Source: Candidatus Hydrogenedentota bacterium
GTDB taxonomy: Bacteria > Hydrogenedentota > Hydrogenedentia > Hydrogenedentales > SLHB01
DNA: 64,000 nucleotides
Assembly: GCA_029552745.1 (NCBI GenBank)
Contig: JAKPDK010000182.1
Location: 1-64,000, forward strand
Direction of reading: 5' to 3'
A model generated the notes under the pieces. That model did no database searches. It worked only from the letters and a program-made list of their open reading frames with translations, and was not told the origin of the DNA. Shown in pieces: positions 9,612 through 18,043 of this stretch (the first letter of the stretch is position 1; every line of letters starts with the position of its first letter). The position numbers were made by a program, and so were the translations under genes.

Positions 9612-10445
9612 TTAGCAGAATTGTTCTAGGAATGCGGCGCCGCGCATGAAGCCTTCTTCCACGCTTTGTGTGCCATCTTCGTGTTCGATGCTAAGGACGC
9701 CATCATAACCCACGGCGCGTAAATGGCTGATGTATTCTCCCCAGTTGATGTTGCCGAATCCCGGAATAACGTAACGCCACCATCCACCGGCATAGATACC
9801 CACGTGTGCCCGTTTTGCCTTATCGACGAGGGTGTCTTTGGCATGGGTGTGGAAAATGCGTTTGCCAAACATGGCAACCGGCAAGAGATGGTCACATTCC
9901 TGATGGTAAAGGTGGGAGGGGTCGTAGTTGAGACCGAAGTTTTCGTCGGGGATGGCTTCAAAAAGGCATTCGAAGGTATCGATACCTTGGAGGCAAGTGG
10001 CAAACCAATTCTCAATGGCGATATTGATTTTTTTCTTTCGGGCATGTTCGAGGATGGGTTTGAACGCTTTCGGTAGAACCTTTTTGATCGTTTCAATCTT
10101 TGTCATTCCTTCTGCGGGAAATCCAGCCAGCATGCATACCGTAGAGACTCCGAGTGCTGCAGCCGCGTCGATGGTTTTCTTCGCATGCGCTTGAACCGCC
10201 TTGGTATGTTTCGGATTGGCGATCTGGGCGTCGTAATAGGCGAGACTGGAGATTTCTAAGCTCCGCTCTTCCAACATTTTTCGGATTTCTTTGGCGCGCG
10301 CGGGTGTGAGTTTTGCCGGGTCAATGTGCTTGCTCCCGGGTCCGGCAATAACTTCGAGGCATGGGATCATGGCTTCTTCGGCGAAATCCAGTACCTCTTC
10401 CAGCGGCAGTTTGCCCATGGGGGCGGTCAACATTCCAACTTTCAT
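9612..10445 (-). CDS. Sugar phosphate isomerase/epimerase-like TIM-barrel protein
   Basis: The 277-residue protein belongs to the AP endonuclease family 2 / xylose isomerase-like TIM-barrel family. It begins 'MKVGMLTAPMGKLPLEEV', has 'NIAIENWFA' and 'NFGLNYDPSHLYHQECD' (metal-binding Glu and Asp/His positions of this family) and ends with 'GYDGVLSIEHEDG', the usual last barrel strand with a metal-ligand Glu. The start at 10445 has AGGAGC 6 bases upstream; the frame extends to 10637 but with no comparable site. It lies 38 bases downstream of the dehydrogenase gene on the same strand, so the pair probably forms an operon converting a sugar or polyol. The substrate is unknown. Confidence 0.85.
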   Translation of the reverse strand: MKVGMLTAPMGKLPLEEVLDFAEEAMIPCLEVIAGPGSKHIDPAKLTPARAKEIRKMLEERSLEISSLAYYDAQIANPKHTKAVQAHAKKTIDAAAALGVSTVCMLAGFPAEGMTKIETIKKVLPKAFKPILEHARKKKINIAIENWFATCLQGIDTFECLFEAIPDENFGLNYDPSHLYHQECDHLLPVAMFGKRIFHTHAKDTLVDKAKRAHVGIYAGGWWRYVIPGFGNINWGEYISHLRAVGYDGVLSIEHEDGTQSVEEGFMRGAAFLEQFC

Positions 10446-10483
10446 ATATCGCTCCTTTTTTGTCTGTGCCTTTCGGCGCCTTT

Positions 10484-11431
10484 CTACATGTGAACAATAA
10501 CTTTCATGGCATCGGGTTGTGCCGCTCGCTGAAACGCTTGCACGGCATGTTCGATGCCGAAAATCTCCGTGATCAGGGGCCGGACTTCGACAATGCCCAC
10601 GGCGAGTGCGTCCAAAGCAGGTCGAAAGGGGCCACACCGCGACCCGACGATTTTGATTTCTTGGATTACTGGGATACTCATTGCGAGCTCATGGGTTCCC
10701 GCGACGGTGGTCTTCAGGACTATTGTGCCTTCCGGACGGACTAGTTCCATAGCGCGCGTTAACCCTTCTTTGGAGCCGGTCGCTTCGACAACAACGTCCG
10801 CACCGGGCTCGACGGGTTCGTCATAGAGCATACAAGGGATACCGAGTCGGCGCAGGAGTTCCACCTTGGATTCATGTTTGCCCACACACTGGACTCGCTT
10901 GGTCTTCAGCCAAATAACTTGGGCGACGAGTTGCGCTAATTTGCCGTCGCCCAGAATTAATACGCGATGTTCGCCCGTAATTTGGGTCTGCTCGAGTATC
11001 CGAAATGCCGCTGCCAAAGGTTCTGTAAAGACGGCGACGTCGTCGCGGATGGAGTTAGGTACCAAGTGCAGGTTGTTGACGGGGAGTGTAAGAAACTCCG
11101 CGAATGCCCCGTTGCGATTTTGGATCCCCAGTACGCTCCGGTTGGGACAGTGACGTGGCATCTCGAGTCGGCAATAGGTGCAGACACCGCAGGGGCAATT
11201 GATTTCCCCTACCACCCGTTTCCCTACCCAGTATTCGTCGGGGGATTTTTCTACAATGCCGACAAATTCATGCCCTGGGATCCCTGTAAACTTCATATAA
11301 CCTTTCGTAATCTCCAGGTCGGTATTGCAGATTCCTGCCGCAAGGACGCGGATCAACGCCTCGCCTTTTTGGGGTTGTGGCACGGGAACATCGTCCAGCC
11401 GCAACTCACTATCAAACCACAGGGCACGCAT
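10484..11431 (-). CDS. Zinc-dependent alcohol/polyol dehydrogenase (MDR family)
   Basis: The 315-residue cytoplasmic oxidoreductase has the medium-chain dehydrogenase architecture. A GroES-like domain has the catalytic zinc Cys in 'AAGICNTDLEI' and His/Glu in 'PGHEFVGIVE'. The structural-zinc loop has four cysteines ('CPCGVCTYCRLEMPRHC'). A Rossmann domain follows, with 'VLILGDGKLAQLVAQV'. The start at 11431 is preceded by GGAGG six bases upstream. It precedes and is probably co-transcribed with the TIM-barrel isomerase at 9612-10445. Close relatives are threonine or sorbitol dehydrogenase-like; the substrate cannot be read from sequence. Confidence 0.87.
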   Translation of the reverse strand: MRALWFDSELRLDDVPVPQPQKGEALIRVLAAGICNTDLEITKGYMKFTGIPGHEFVGIVEKSPDEYWVGKRVVGEINCPCGVCTYCRLEMPRHCPNRSVLGIQNRNGAFAEFLTLPVNNLHLVPNSIRDDVAVFTEPLAAAFRILEQTQITGEHRVLILGDGKLAQLVAQVIWLKTKRVQCVGKHESKVELLRRLGIPCMLYDEPVEPGADVVVEATGSKEGLTRAMELVRPEGTIVLKTTVAGTHELAMSIPVIQEIKIVGSRCGPFRPALDALAVGIVEVRPLITEIFGIEHAVQAFQRAAQPDAMKVIVHM

Positions 11432-11526
11432 AGTCAACCTCCACAGGAAACCCGAATGAATTATTCAACACTACTCGCGCTGAAGAATCAAGAAGATGTA
11501 TTCCTTCAGTACGGTTGGGTCTTATT

Positions 11527-11590
11527 ATTATGTTGGGTTGAGGCATTGAAGAAAGGATTTTCTATGAAAGTCATTAAGCGAAAGACACAG
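11527..11590 (+). repeat. Dispersed intergenic repeat, paired with 52364-52424
   Basis: The stretch shares the order TTATGTTGG, CATTGAAGA, AGGATTTTC, AAAG, TATTAAG-like blocks and GAAAG with 52364-52424 at most positions. Both copies are intergenic and non-coding. The 52 kb copy is joined upstream to a CCTTTGGCGCTTTTT element, which suggests that the two blocks belong to one longer repeat. Confidence 0.55.
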
Positions 11591-11695
11591 ATGCGGGACA
11601 CCCAGAGGTACGTTTGAGTCCATTGCGCACCTGTTTGACCATTCGGATTACTGGTTGTTCCGTATTACGTACCCTTGTGCTGCGTCCGTCACCGT

Positions 11696-11838
11696 GTCAT
11701 TGCGAGGGGTGCCGGGAGGCACGACGTGGCAATCCCCTCAAGCTTTCGGAAATGCCTTAAGCTTCGCATTGCGCCCTCTTGCGCTGCGCGGTTGAGGGGA
11801 TTGCTTCGTCGCTTCGCAGACTCGCTCCTCGCAATGAC
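11696..11838 (+). repeat. GTCATTGCGAGG-type inverted-repeat element, copy 2 (143 bp)
   Basis: The element begins GTCATTGCGAGGGGTGCC and ends CTCGCTCCTCGCAATGAC, so the ends form an inverted repeat. Internal modules are 'GGCACGACGTGGCAATCCCCT' in pattern, then 'GCGCTGCGCGGTTGAGG' and 'GATTGCTTCGTCGCTTCG'. The copy at 44783-44925 has the same orientation, the same order and exactly the same length of 143 bases, with variation in the middle. Confidence 0.8.
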
Positions 11839-11982
11839 AACAGGCCGTATAAGCGTAGGTCTATCTCCTCGATGCACTGGCAACGTTTGAGATCCTATGC
11901 AGAAGACACCGTGGGTTTCGAATATGATAGTCTTATGGGGTTGGCTTCTACGCAGTTTATGCCCGAAAGAGGAGTACTTTTG

Positions 11983-13089
11983 ATGGAAGGTCCAAGGCCT
12001 GTACGAGTAGAAGAACTACCATCGTTGAGCGAACTTGTTGACACGGTGTTTACGCCGGGCAGGCGGGGCGAGATGTTTCGCTGGTTTCCGTTGTTTTTGT
12101 CCGAATATAACGCGGAAAACCTATTCGTTTTTGTCGATCAAGGTAGGGTGGTGAGTCACGTGGGGGTGGCGCTTAACCGAGCAAGTATCGGGGGCTGCGC
12201 TGTTGGAGTGGCTTGTGTTGGTGCGGTTGCCACTTACGAGGAGTATCGAGGGCGAGGACTCGCTTCGGAACTGATGCACGCCGCTATTCGTCACGCGGAC
12301 GCGCGGGGCTCGGATTTTATGATGATTTCCGGCGGACGCGGGCTCTACCGTCGCTTGGGGGCTGCGGACGTGGGTTATGAATACCGAGCGGAAGTGGGTC
12401 TAGATGTTGCGAACAAGATGGCGTTAGACCAAGTGGCTCTTTTGCCTTGTTCGGAGGAGGATCTTGACATGTGCGCCCGCTGTTACAATCAGAAAGCCGC
12501 GCATTTTGTGCGATCGCCCTTCGAGTGGTCGGTTTTCCTTAATGAACGCGTCTGTGGGTGTTCGGACATAGACATGTGGCGTGTGGACTACCGGGGGATA
12601 GGGTGTGGGTATTGGGTAGTGCGCCGAGAATGTAAGGAGGGACGATTAGAAGTGATGGAATTTGGCGGGGATGCTGTGGCGTTGAGCGCTTCGTTATTCC
12701 GTTTGTTGTCTCATTATGCGGCAGACAGGGCGTCTATTCACTTGCAGGAGCATGATAAAGTCTTGAGAATGATCTTGCTTGATGCGGGCGCAATCCTTGC
12801 TGATGCGAGCGCATCGGGTACGTATCTCCTTTTGAATTTTTCGAGGTTGATGGAGCGACTGGTTCCGTTTTTCGAGAGTCGTGTCGGGAGAAAAGCGGCG
12901 GAACAGTTGCGCTATGCGGAACAAGACGACGTTTACACCATTCAGTGTTGGGAAGAAACATTGCGGATAGAAGGGAAAACTGCGCTGATGGAATCTCTTT
13001 TTGGGAATCGCAATCGGGGCAACTTGGGTGGTGTCTTCGACAAGTTATTTCCCGTGCCTGCGTTGTGGTACGGTTTGAACTACGTGTAA
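11983..13089 (+). CDS. Eis-like GNAT-family N-acetyltransferase
   Basis: The 368-residue protein has an N-terminal GNAT domain with the acetyl-CoA loop in 'VATYEEYRGRGLASELMHAAI'. A second GNAT-like region follows from about residue 160. The C-terminal 100 residues resemble the SCP2-like domain of Eis-family aminoglycoside/lysine acetyltransferases. I chose the ATG at 11983 because AGAGGAG lies 8 bases upstream, and because the 68 residues upstream of it derive partly from an intergenic repeat. It is followed 12 bases later by the MTA phosphorylase gene, so the two are likely co-transcribed. The acyl acceptor is unknown. Confidence 0.8.
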   Translation: MEGPRPVRVEELPSLSELVDTVFTPGRRGEMFRWFPLFLSEYNAENLFVFVDQGRVVSHVGVALNRASIGGCAVGVACVGAVATYEEYRGRGLASELMHAAIRHADARGSDFMMISGGRGLYRRLGAADVGYEYRAEVGLDVANKMALDQVALLPCSEEDLDMCARCYNQKAAHFVRSPFEWSVFLNERVCGCSDIDMWRVDYRGIGCGYWVVRRECKEGRLEVMEFGGDAVALSASLFRLLSHYAADRASIHLQEHDKVLRMILLDAGAILADASASGTYLLLNFSRLMERLVPFFESRVGRKAAEQLRYAEQDDVYTIQCWEETLRIEGKTALMESLFGNRNRGNLGGVFDKLFPVPALWYGLNYV

Positions 13090-13101
13090 AGGGACGGATG
13101 T

Positions 13102-13992
13102 ATGGAGAAGATACACAAGAAACCTTTGTTCGGTGTGATTGGTGGCAGCGGCCTTTATGAGATCAAAGCACTGACAAACCGTCGGTGGGTGCATGTAGAC
13201 TCGCCATTTGGGGCTGCATCGGACGACCTATTGTTTGGAGAGTTGCATGGCGAAGAGATCGTGTTCTTGCCGAGGCATGGACGCGGACATCGTATTCCCC
13301 CAAGTCGGATCAATTATCGTGCGAATATCGACGTGTTGAAACGGGTGGGGGTTGAATCCATAGTTTCCGTGAGTGCGGTCGGTTCGTTGAAAGAGGACTT
13401 GCACCCGGGGGATTTTGTGCTAGTGGACCAATTCATTGATCGCACGTTTGCCCGGGAAAAATCCTTCTTTGATGTGGGGTTGGTTGCCCATGTGTCTATG
13501 GCGCAGCCGGTGTGTTCCTTTTTGGGAAATGCGCTGGCAAAGGCGGCGGAAGGACTCGGTATGCGTTTTGTGCGTGGGGGCACGTACTTGACGATGGAGG
13601 GGCCGCAGTTCTCGACTCGGGCGGAATCTTTGTTGTACCGGCAATGGGGTTGCGATGTGATAGGTATGACCAACATGCCGGAAGCCAAGCTAGCGCGAGA
13701 AGCCGAACTGTGTTACGCGACGGTAGCCATGGTGACAGATTATGACTGTTGGCACGAGAGTCATGAAGCGGTGTCCGTCGATCAAATTGTTGCTGTGTTG
13801 CGAAGGAATGCGGAACATGCGGGTGCGCTTATCGTCAACCTGGTGGAGGTATTGAAATCATGCGCGGACACGTGCGTTGCCGGTTGTCGGTCGGCATTGG
13901 ACAACGCGATTATCACTCCTCCTGAGGCACGTGATCCGGAAATGGTGAAGAAATTGGATGCGGTAGCGGGACGCGTGTTGCGGCGAGGATAA
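13102..13992 (+). CDS. mtnP: S-methyl-5'-thioadenosine phosphorylase
   Basis: This purine nucleoside phosphorylase-family enzyme cleaves methylthioadenosine to adenine and methylthioribose-1-phosphate in methionine salvage. At 296 residues it matches the family. Diagnostic segments are 'GVIGGSGLYEI' (phosphate-binding loop), 'FLPRHGRGHRIPPSRINYRA', 'SVSAVGSLKEDL', 'MEGPQFSTRAES', 'GMTNMPEAKLAREAE' and 'VTDYDCWHE'. The last two motifs favour MTAP over ordinary purine nucleoside phosphorylase. It follows the Eis-like gene by 12 bases and converges on the UbiA-family gene. No other methionine-salvage gene is in the window. Confidence 0.92.
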   Translation: MEKIHKKPLFGVIGGSGLYEIKALTNRRWVHVDSPFGAASDDLLFGELHGEEIVFLPRHGRGHRIPPSRINYRANIDVLKRVGVESIVSVSAVGSLKEDLHPGDFVLVDQFIDRTFAREKSFFDVGLVAHVSMAQPVCSFLGNALAKAAEGLGMRFVRGGTYLTMEGPQFSTRAESLLYRQWGCDVIGMTNMPEAKLAREAELCYATVAMVTDYDCWHESHEAVSVDQIVAVLRRNAEHAGALIVNLVEVLKSCADTCVAGCRSALDNAIITPPEARDPEMVKKLDAVAGRVLRRG

Positions 13993-14023
13993 CAAGGAGT
14001 TCCGAACACAAGCCGTCGCGGAT

Positions 14024-14986
14024 TTACCAGGGGAGTCCCTTTGCCAAATGTTCGCCGAAGTAAATAATTAAAAGACATGATCCAACCCACAGAGCCACTG
14101 TTAGTAAAAGAGGGACGTCGGTTAGGAGCGCTCGCGAAGGGTTTCCTCCGCCTTGTCGATGATAGGCCAGGTAAAGGTAACGAAACATGCCGTACAGGAC
14201 GAAGGGAACGGTGGCGACGAGCAGACGGGTGTGGAAAACGGACACGGTACGTTCGTCAACGGTGTACAGGATGTAACATACGACCGTTGCAGCGGTCACG
14301 ATGCTGATCATTTGGTCCAGGAACCCGATGCTGTAATGTTCAAGGACGCGCCGGTGGTTCACTGCGTTGTCTTCCAACGCGATGACTTCAAAGCGTCGCT
14401 TGGCAAACCCCAGAAAGAGGGAGATGTTCATGGTACAAAGTAGCAGCCAATACGAAGGGGGTACCTCGGTTGCTGCGGCGCCCGCGAAAATACGCAAAAG
14501 GAATCCCACAGCGATAAACATGACATCCAAAATGACGATGTGTTTGAAAAACATGCTGTAAAGCGTGTTGATAGCCAAGTACACCGCGATGATACCTGCC
14601 GTTTCAATGGACACGAGCGAAGCGCTTAACACGACAGACAGGATCGCTAGACCATTTGCCGCAAGTACCGCTGTGTGTATGGGGATTTCGCCGGAAGCCA
14701 GCGGCCGAAGCCGTTTTTCCGGGTGGAGTTTATCTTCTTCGAGGTCGAGTATGTCGTTAAAGAGGTAGGTGGCACTTGATGCGAGACAGAACGCGACAAA
14801 GGTATAGGTTGTTGCCATCAATTGATGAGGTTGGGTGATTTCTTTGGCGAAGACAGGCGCCGCAAAGACAAACCCGTTTTTAATCCATTGGTGTATGCGG
14901 AGCGCTTTGATCAACGCCCGCCAAGTTTGTCGTTTTGTCGTCCTGTGTTTGACCCGATGTGGGGCTGTTTTTTGTCTCTTGTTCAT
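14024..14986 (-). CDS. UbiA-family prenyltransferase, decaprenyl-phosphate phosphoribosyltransferase type
   Basis: The 320-residue integral membrane protein has about eight to nine hydrophobic segments. The first catalytic Asp-rich motif is 'NDILDLEEDKLHPEKRLRPL' (NDxxDxxxD), followed by 'RPLASGEI'. The second Asp motif region is replaced by 'VILDVMFIAVGFLLRIFAG'. This pattern, with 'ALRIHQWIKNGFVFAAPVFA' near the N-terminus, is typical of UbiA members that transfer phosphoribose from PRPP to a polyprenyl phosphate, rather than of quinone biosynthesis enzymes. It lies 60 bases downstream of the PilR-like gene on the same strand. A role in building a ribose/arabinose-containing surface glycan is an inference. 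Confidence 0.82.
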   Translation of the reverse strand: MNKRQKTAPHRVKHRTTKRQTWRALIKALRIHQWIKNGFVFAAPVFAKEITQPHQLMATTYTFVAFCLASSATYLFNDILDLEEDKLHPEKRLRPLASGEIPIHTAVLAANGLAILSVVLSASLVSIETAGIIAVYLAINTLYSMFFKHIVILDVMFIAVGFLLRIFAGAAATEVPPSYWLLLCTMNISLFLGFAKRRFEVIALEDNAVNHRRVLEHYSIGFLDQMISIVTAATVVCYILYTVDERTVSVFHTRLLVATVPFVLYGMFRYLYLAYHRQGGGNPSRALLTDVPLLLTVALWVGSCLLIIYFGEHLAKGLPW

Positions 14987-15046
14987 GGTTTCGACAATTA
15001 TCGCGAATTTTTTGAGTTCTTCTGTTTGCGCAACCTGTTTTATGAT

Positions 15047-16441
15047 TTACTTCTCGAGACCATATTTCTGCAAACGGTACCGGAAGGAACGCGGAGACAG
15101 CCGAAGTAGTTCTGCCGCTCTTTTCTGGGAGAAGCGGGTGCGCTCCAGCGCCTGTTTGATTAGGCGCGTTTCTAATTCAGCCACGTACGCCTCGAGATCG
15201 AGACCCTCCTCGGGCAATTCTTTCAACACGTCATCCGGCGCGGCAACGTGGTGTTGGATGTGTTTGGGGAGATCCATCAGTTCGATTTGCTGGCCCGAAC
15301 ATAGGGCTACGGCACGTTCAATAACGTTTTCCAGTTCGCGCACGTTCCCAGGCCAGGTGAATGACCGCAGGGCCTGTTCCGCTTCTGGAGAAACTTGAAG
15401 AGGCGGCCGGTTCATTTTCGCGGCATGCTGAATGATGAAATGGCGCACGAGTAACGGAATATCTTCGGCACGTTCGCGCAACGGTGGGACGACGATGGGA
15501 ATGACATTCAGTCGGTAATAAAGGTCTTCGCGAAACGTATTATTGCGCACCATTTCTTCCAAATTGCGGTTGGTGGCGGAGATGATCCGCACGTTCACCG
15601 GAATGGGCGCTGTGCCGCCGACAGGCAAGACCAGCCCATTGTCGAGCACCCGCAGGAGTTTTACTTGTAAGTTCAGCGGCATTTCACCGATTTCGTCCAG
15701 AAAAAGGGTACCGCCGTTGGCAACCACAAACAGTCCATCTTTGTCTTCTACGGCGCCGGTAAAAGCCCCCTTTTTGTAGCCGAATAATTCGCTTTCTAGC
15801 AGATTTTCGGGAAATGCCCCGCAATTGACCGCCACAAACGGTTTTTCCGCGCGGTCGCTTAGTCCGTGAATGGCGCGGGCTACGAGTTCTTTTCCAGTAC
15901 CGCTTTCACCATGAATAGCGACGGTGCTGGGGACGGTGGCGACACGCCGTATCATGTCACGGACTTCTTCCATCGCGCGGCTTTTTCCAATCAAGTTGTC
16001 GAGTTTTCCGCGCAGGGCTTGATCTTTTCGTAGGGCGATGTTTTCGCGGATGAGATTACGTTTTTCGATAGCTCGGCCTACTACCAAACGCATTTCTTCA
16101 TTCTTGAACGGTTTGAGGATGTAATCCGCAGCGCCTTGTTTCATGGCTTCGATGGCAGTTTCCACGGAACCATATGCCGTGATCATGATGGTAGGCACAG
16201 CGGGTTCGTTTTCATGTATCCAACGGAGAAGATGCATGCCGGCATCTCGTTGAGCGCCGAATCGCAGATCGGTGATTACACAGTCAAAATGGCTGCCTTG
16301 TAACAGCTCCTTTGCAGCATGAATGTCAGCGGCGGTGAGAACTTCATACCCTTCGTTGCCGAGCACGATCTCCAGCAATTCCCGCATTCCCGCTTCATCG
16401 TCCGCGACAAGCACTCGGGGACGCGGCTGATGGTTGGTCAT
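15047..16441 (-). CDS. pilR: Sigma-54-dependent response regulator, PilR/NtrC family
   Basis: The 464-residue regulator has three domains in order. A receiver domain carries the phospho-acceptor Asp58 in 'CVITDLRF'. An AAA+ sigma-54 activation domain has Walker A 'GESGTGKELVARAIH' and 'GAFTGA', which contacts sigma-54. A Fis-type HTH sits at the C-terminus ('FSQKRAAELLRLSPRSFRYR'). It starts six bases after the histidine kinase stop, so the two are a cognate pair. The genes upstream are pilT and pilB, which supports the PilS/PilR assignment (control of type IV pilin transcription); the exact target promoters are not visible. Confidence 0.85.
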   Translation of the reverse strand: MTNHQPRPRVLVADDEAGMRELLEIVLGNEGYEVLTAADIHAAKELLQGSHFDCVITDLRFGAQRDAGMHLLRWIHENEPAVPTIMITAYGSVETAIEAMKQGAADYILKPFKNEEMRLVVGRAIEKRNLIRENIALRKDQALRGKLDNLIGKSRAMEEVRDMIRRVATVPSTVAIHGESGTGKELVARAIHGLSDRAEKPFVAVNCGAFPENLLESELFGYKKGAFTGAVEDKDGLFVVANGGTLFLDEIGEMPLNLQVKLLRVLDNGLVLPVGGTAPIPVNVRIISATNRNLEEMVRNNTFREDLYYRLNVIPIVVPPLRERAEDIPLLVRHFIIQHAAKMNRPPLQVSPEAEQALRSFTWPGNVRELENVIERAVALCSGQQIELMDLPKHIQHHVAAPDDVLKELPEEGLDLEAYVAELETRLIKQALERTRFSQKRAAELLRLSPRSFRYRLQKYGLEK

Positions 16442-16447
16442 AAGGCA

Positions 16448-18043
16448 TTACTCCTCTGAGCGCACGGCAGGGAGGCGAACCGTGAATGACGCGCCGCCGG
16501 TTGGTCGTGATGCCACATAGATAGCACCGTCGTGTGCCGTGACGATTCTCATGCAAACGGCGAGTCCCATTCCCACTCCCGACTGCTTTGTTGTGTAAAA
16601 AGGCTCAAAGATTCGGGTTATTTGGTCGGGCGGTATTCCGGGCCCCTCATCATCAAACCGTATGGAAACAGACACGGGGTCGCGCACGATAGCCACGGTA
16701 AGCCGTCCTCCCTGTTCCATCGCTTCTATGGCGTTCTTGCCAATATTATAGAAAACTTGTTTCAATTGCGATCGATCTCCTGACACGGCGCAACCGTGAG
16801 GACATGGCAGCATGGTTATTTCGATGTTTGGGTGGCTATGGCATTCACGGCTCAGGAGTTCACAGACTTCCCGCACGACTTCGCAGACCGGAAACGGCGT
16901 GCGCTCCACGTGTGGTTCGCGGGCAAAATCCAAAAACTGGCTGATGATGTGATTTAGATGATCGGATTCCCGCACGGCGATCTCGATAAGACGGCGTTGT
17001 TGTTCAGGGGAAACCGAAGAAGAACGTATTTCTTCCATGGCGCCTCGTATGGCGGCGATGGGATTGCGGATTTCGTGCGCCAGTCCAGCTGCGAGTTCGC
17101 CGACAGCAGCGAGCCGATCGTGGCGTTGAAGTTCTTCGCGCATTTGGGTCAGTTCCGTCAAATCAGAGAAGGATACAATGAGGCCGGTTAGATTACCTCG
17201 TCTGCCGAAAAGGCAGCTGGTACTTAACCCTAGGGTCTTCGTTTTGTTCTCACCGATTCGGGCGGCAAACTCATAACGGGTGAAATCACGCCGCGTGCGC
17301 AACGCGGTGATGACGGGACATTCGTCGCCGTTCACTTTTTGTATGATGTTCTCGACAGGCTGGCCGACGGCCGCGCCTTCGGGTATTTCCAAGATCCGCG
17401 CGGCGGCTTTGTTTTGTACCAGAATGCATCCTTCGGGATCGACGATAATGAAGCCGTTGTTCATGTTATCCAGGATTTCGTGTTGGAACTCCTGCAAACG
17501 GTTCAGCCGCATGTTCCAATAGCCACTGATAGTCGTGGTGAGGTAGTAGGCAAGGGTTTGTACGAGCAAGGCATATCCGGCGTTCAGGGGAAATCCGCGA
17601 TTCGCTTCGATGACAAACTCTATACCCATGAAAAGGGTGGCTAGGGTGGCGAAGACGAATCCCTGTGCAATACCCAGTAACAAACCTGCTTCCAGGATGA
17701 CAACGACAAAGAGGAAGGTGAAAAGACTGTCTGCGCCGCCGGTGGAGTTGACAGTTGCGGCAACTATCCCAAAGTCGATGAGCATTTGTCCCCAGGTGAG
17801 AAGCGGCGATACGGGAGACTCCCGGCGCAGAAGGAAAAGATACAGAACGCAGCTGAAAATCCCGAAGAAGTAGAATGCGGTCAAAAACGGGATGAGGAGT
17901 GGGTCTACCCCTTTCGGCAGGACGTTCACGCCCACAGCAATGACTACGAGTACGACGATGCGGATGGCACCGACGTACCAGAGCCAAGCGGTGGATCGCT
18001 CGGCGGAGAAACGTGACCTTTCTTTTTGATGGAGTATGTTCAC
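16448..18043 (-). CDS. pilS: Membrane sensor histidine kinase, PilS-like
   Basis: The 531-residue kinase has six hydrophobic segments between residues 20 and 175, a PAS domain at about 185-300 ('MNNGFIIVDPEGCIL'), and a HisKA dimerisation helix with phospho-accepting His323 in 'GLAHEIRNPIAAIRGAM'. A HATPase domain follows, with N-box 'FYNIGKNAIEAM', 'FDDEGPGIPP' and 'TTKQSGVGMGLAV'. The topology of a six-helix membrane sensor followed by PAS, plus the location between pilT and a PilR-like regulator, supports PilS. Its start overlaps the pilT stop by four bases (ATGA), indicating translational coupling. Confidence 0.85.
   Translation of the reverse strand: MNILHQKERSRFSAERSTAWLWYVGAIRIVVLVVIAVGVNVLPKGVDPLLIPFLTAFYFFGIFSCVLYLFLLRRESPVSPLLTWGQMLIDFGIVAATVNSTGGADSLFTFLFVVVILEAGLLLGIAQGFVFATLATLFMGIEFVIEANRGFPLNAGYALLVQTLAYYLTTTISGYWNMRLNRLQEFQHEILDNMNNGFIIVDPEGCILVQNKAAARILEIPEGAAVGQPVENIIQKVNGDECPVITALRTRRDFTRYEFAARIGENKTKTLGLSTSCLFGRRGNLTGLIVSFSDLTELTQMREELQRHDRLAAVGELAAGLAHEIRNPIAAIRGAMEEIRSSSVSPEQQRRLIEIAVRESDHLNHIISQFLDFAREPHVERTPFPVCEVVREVCELLSRECHSHPNIEITMLPCPHGCAVSGDRSQLKQVFYNIGKNAIEAMEQGGRLTVAIVRDPVSVSIRFDDEGPGIPPDQITRIFEPFYTTKQSGVGMGLAVCMRIVTAHDGAIYVASRPTGGASFTVRLPAVRSEE

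Larger units (their letters stand above)
11432..11982. other. Intergenic region with two repeat families
   Basis: This 550-base stretch separates divergent genes. It holds a roughly 60-base segment (about 11527-11590) similar to 52364-52424, and the 143-base inverted-repeat element at 11696-11838. The apparent N-terminal extension of the acetyltransferase frame (from 11779) is a translation of the repeat and is not accepted as coding. Confidence 0.65.

Noticed and set aside
11779-11982. N-terminal extension of the acetyltransferase frame
   Set aside because: Its first part is a translation of the dispersed repeat, and a strong ribosome site precedes the ATG at 11983.
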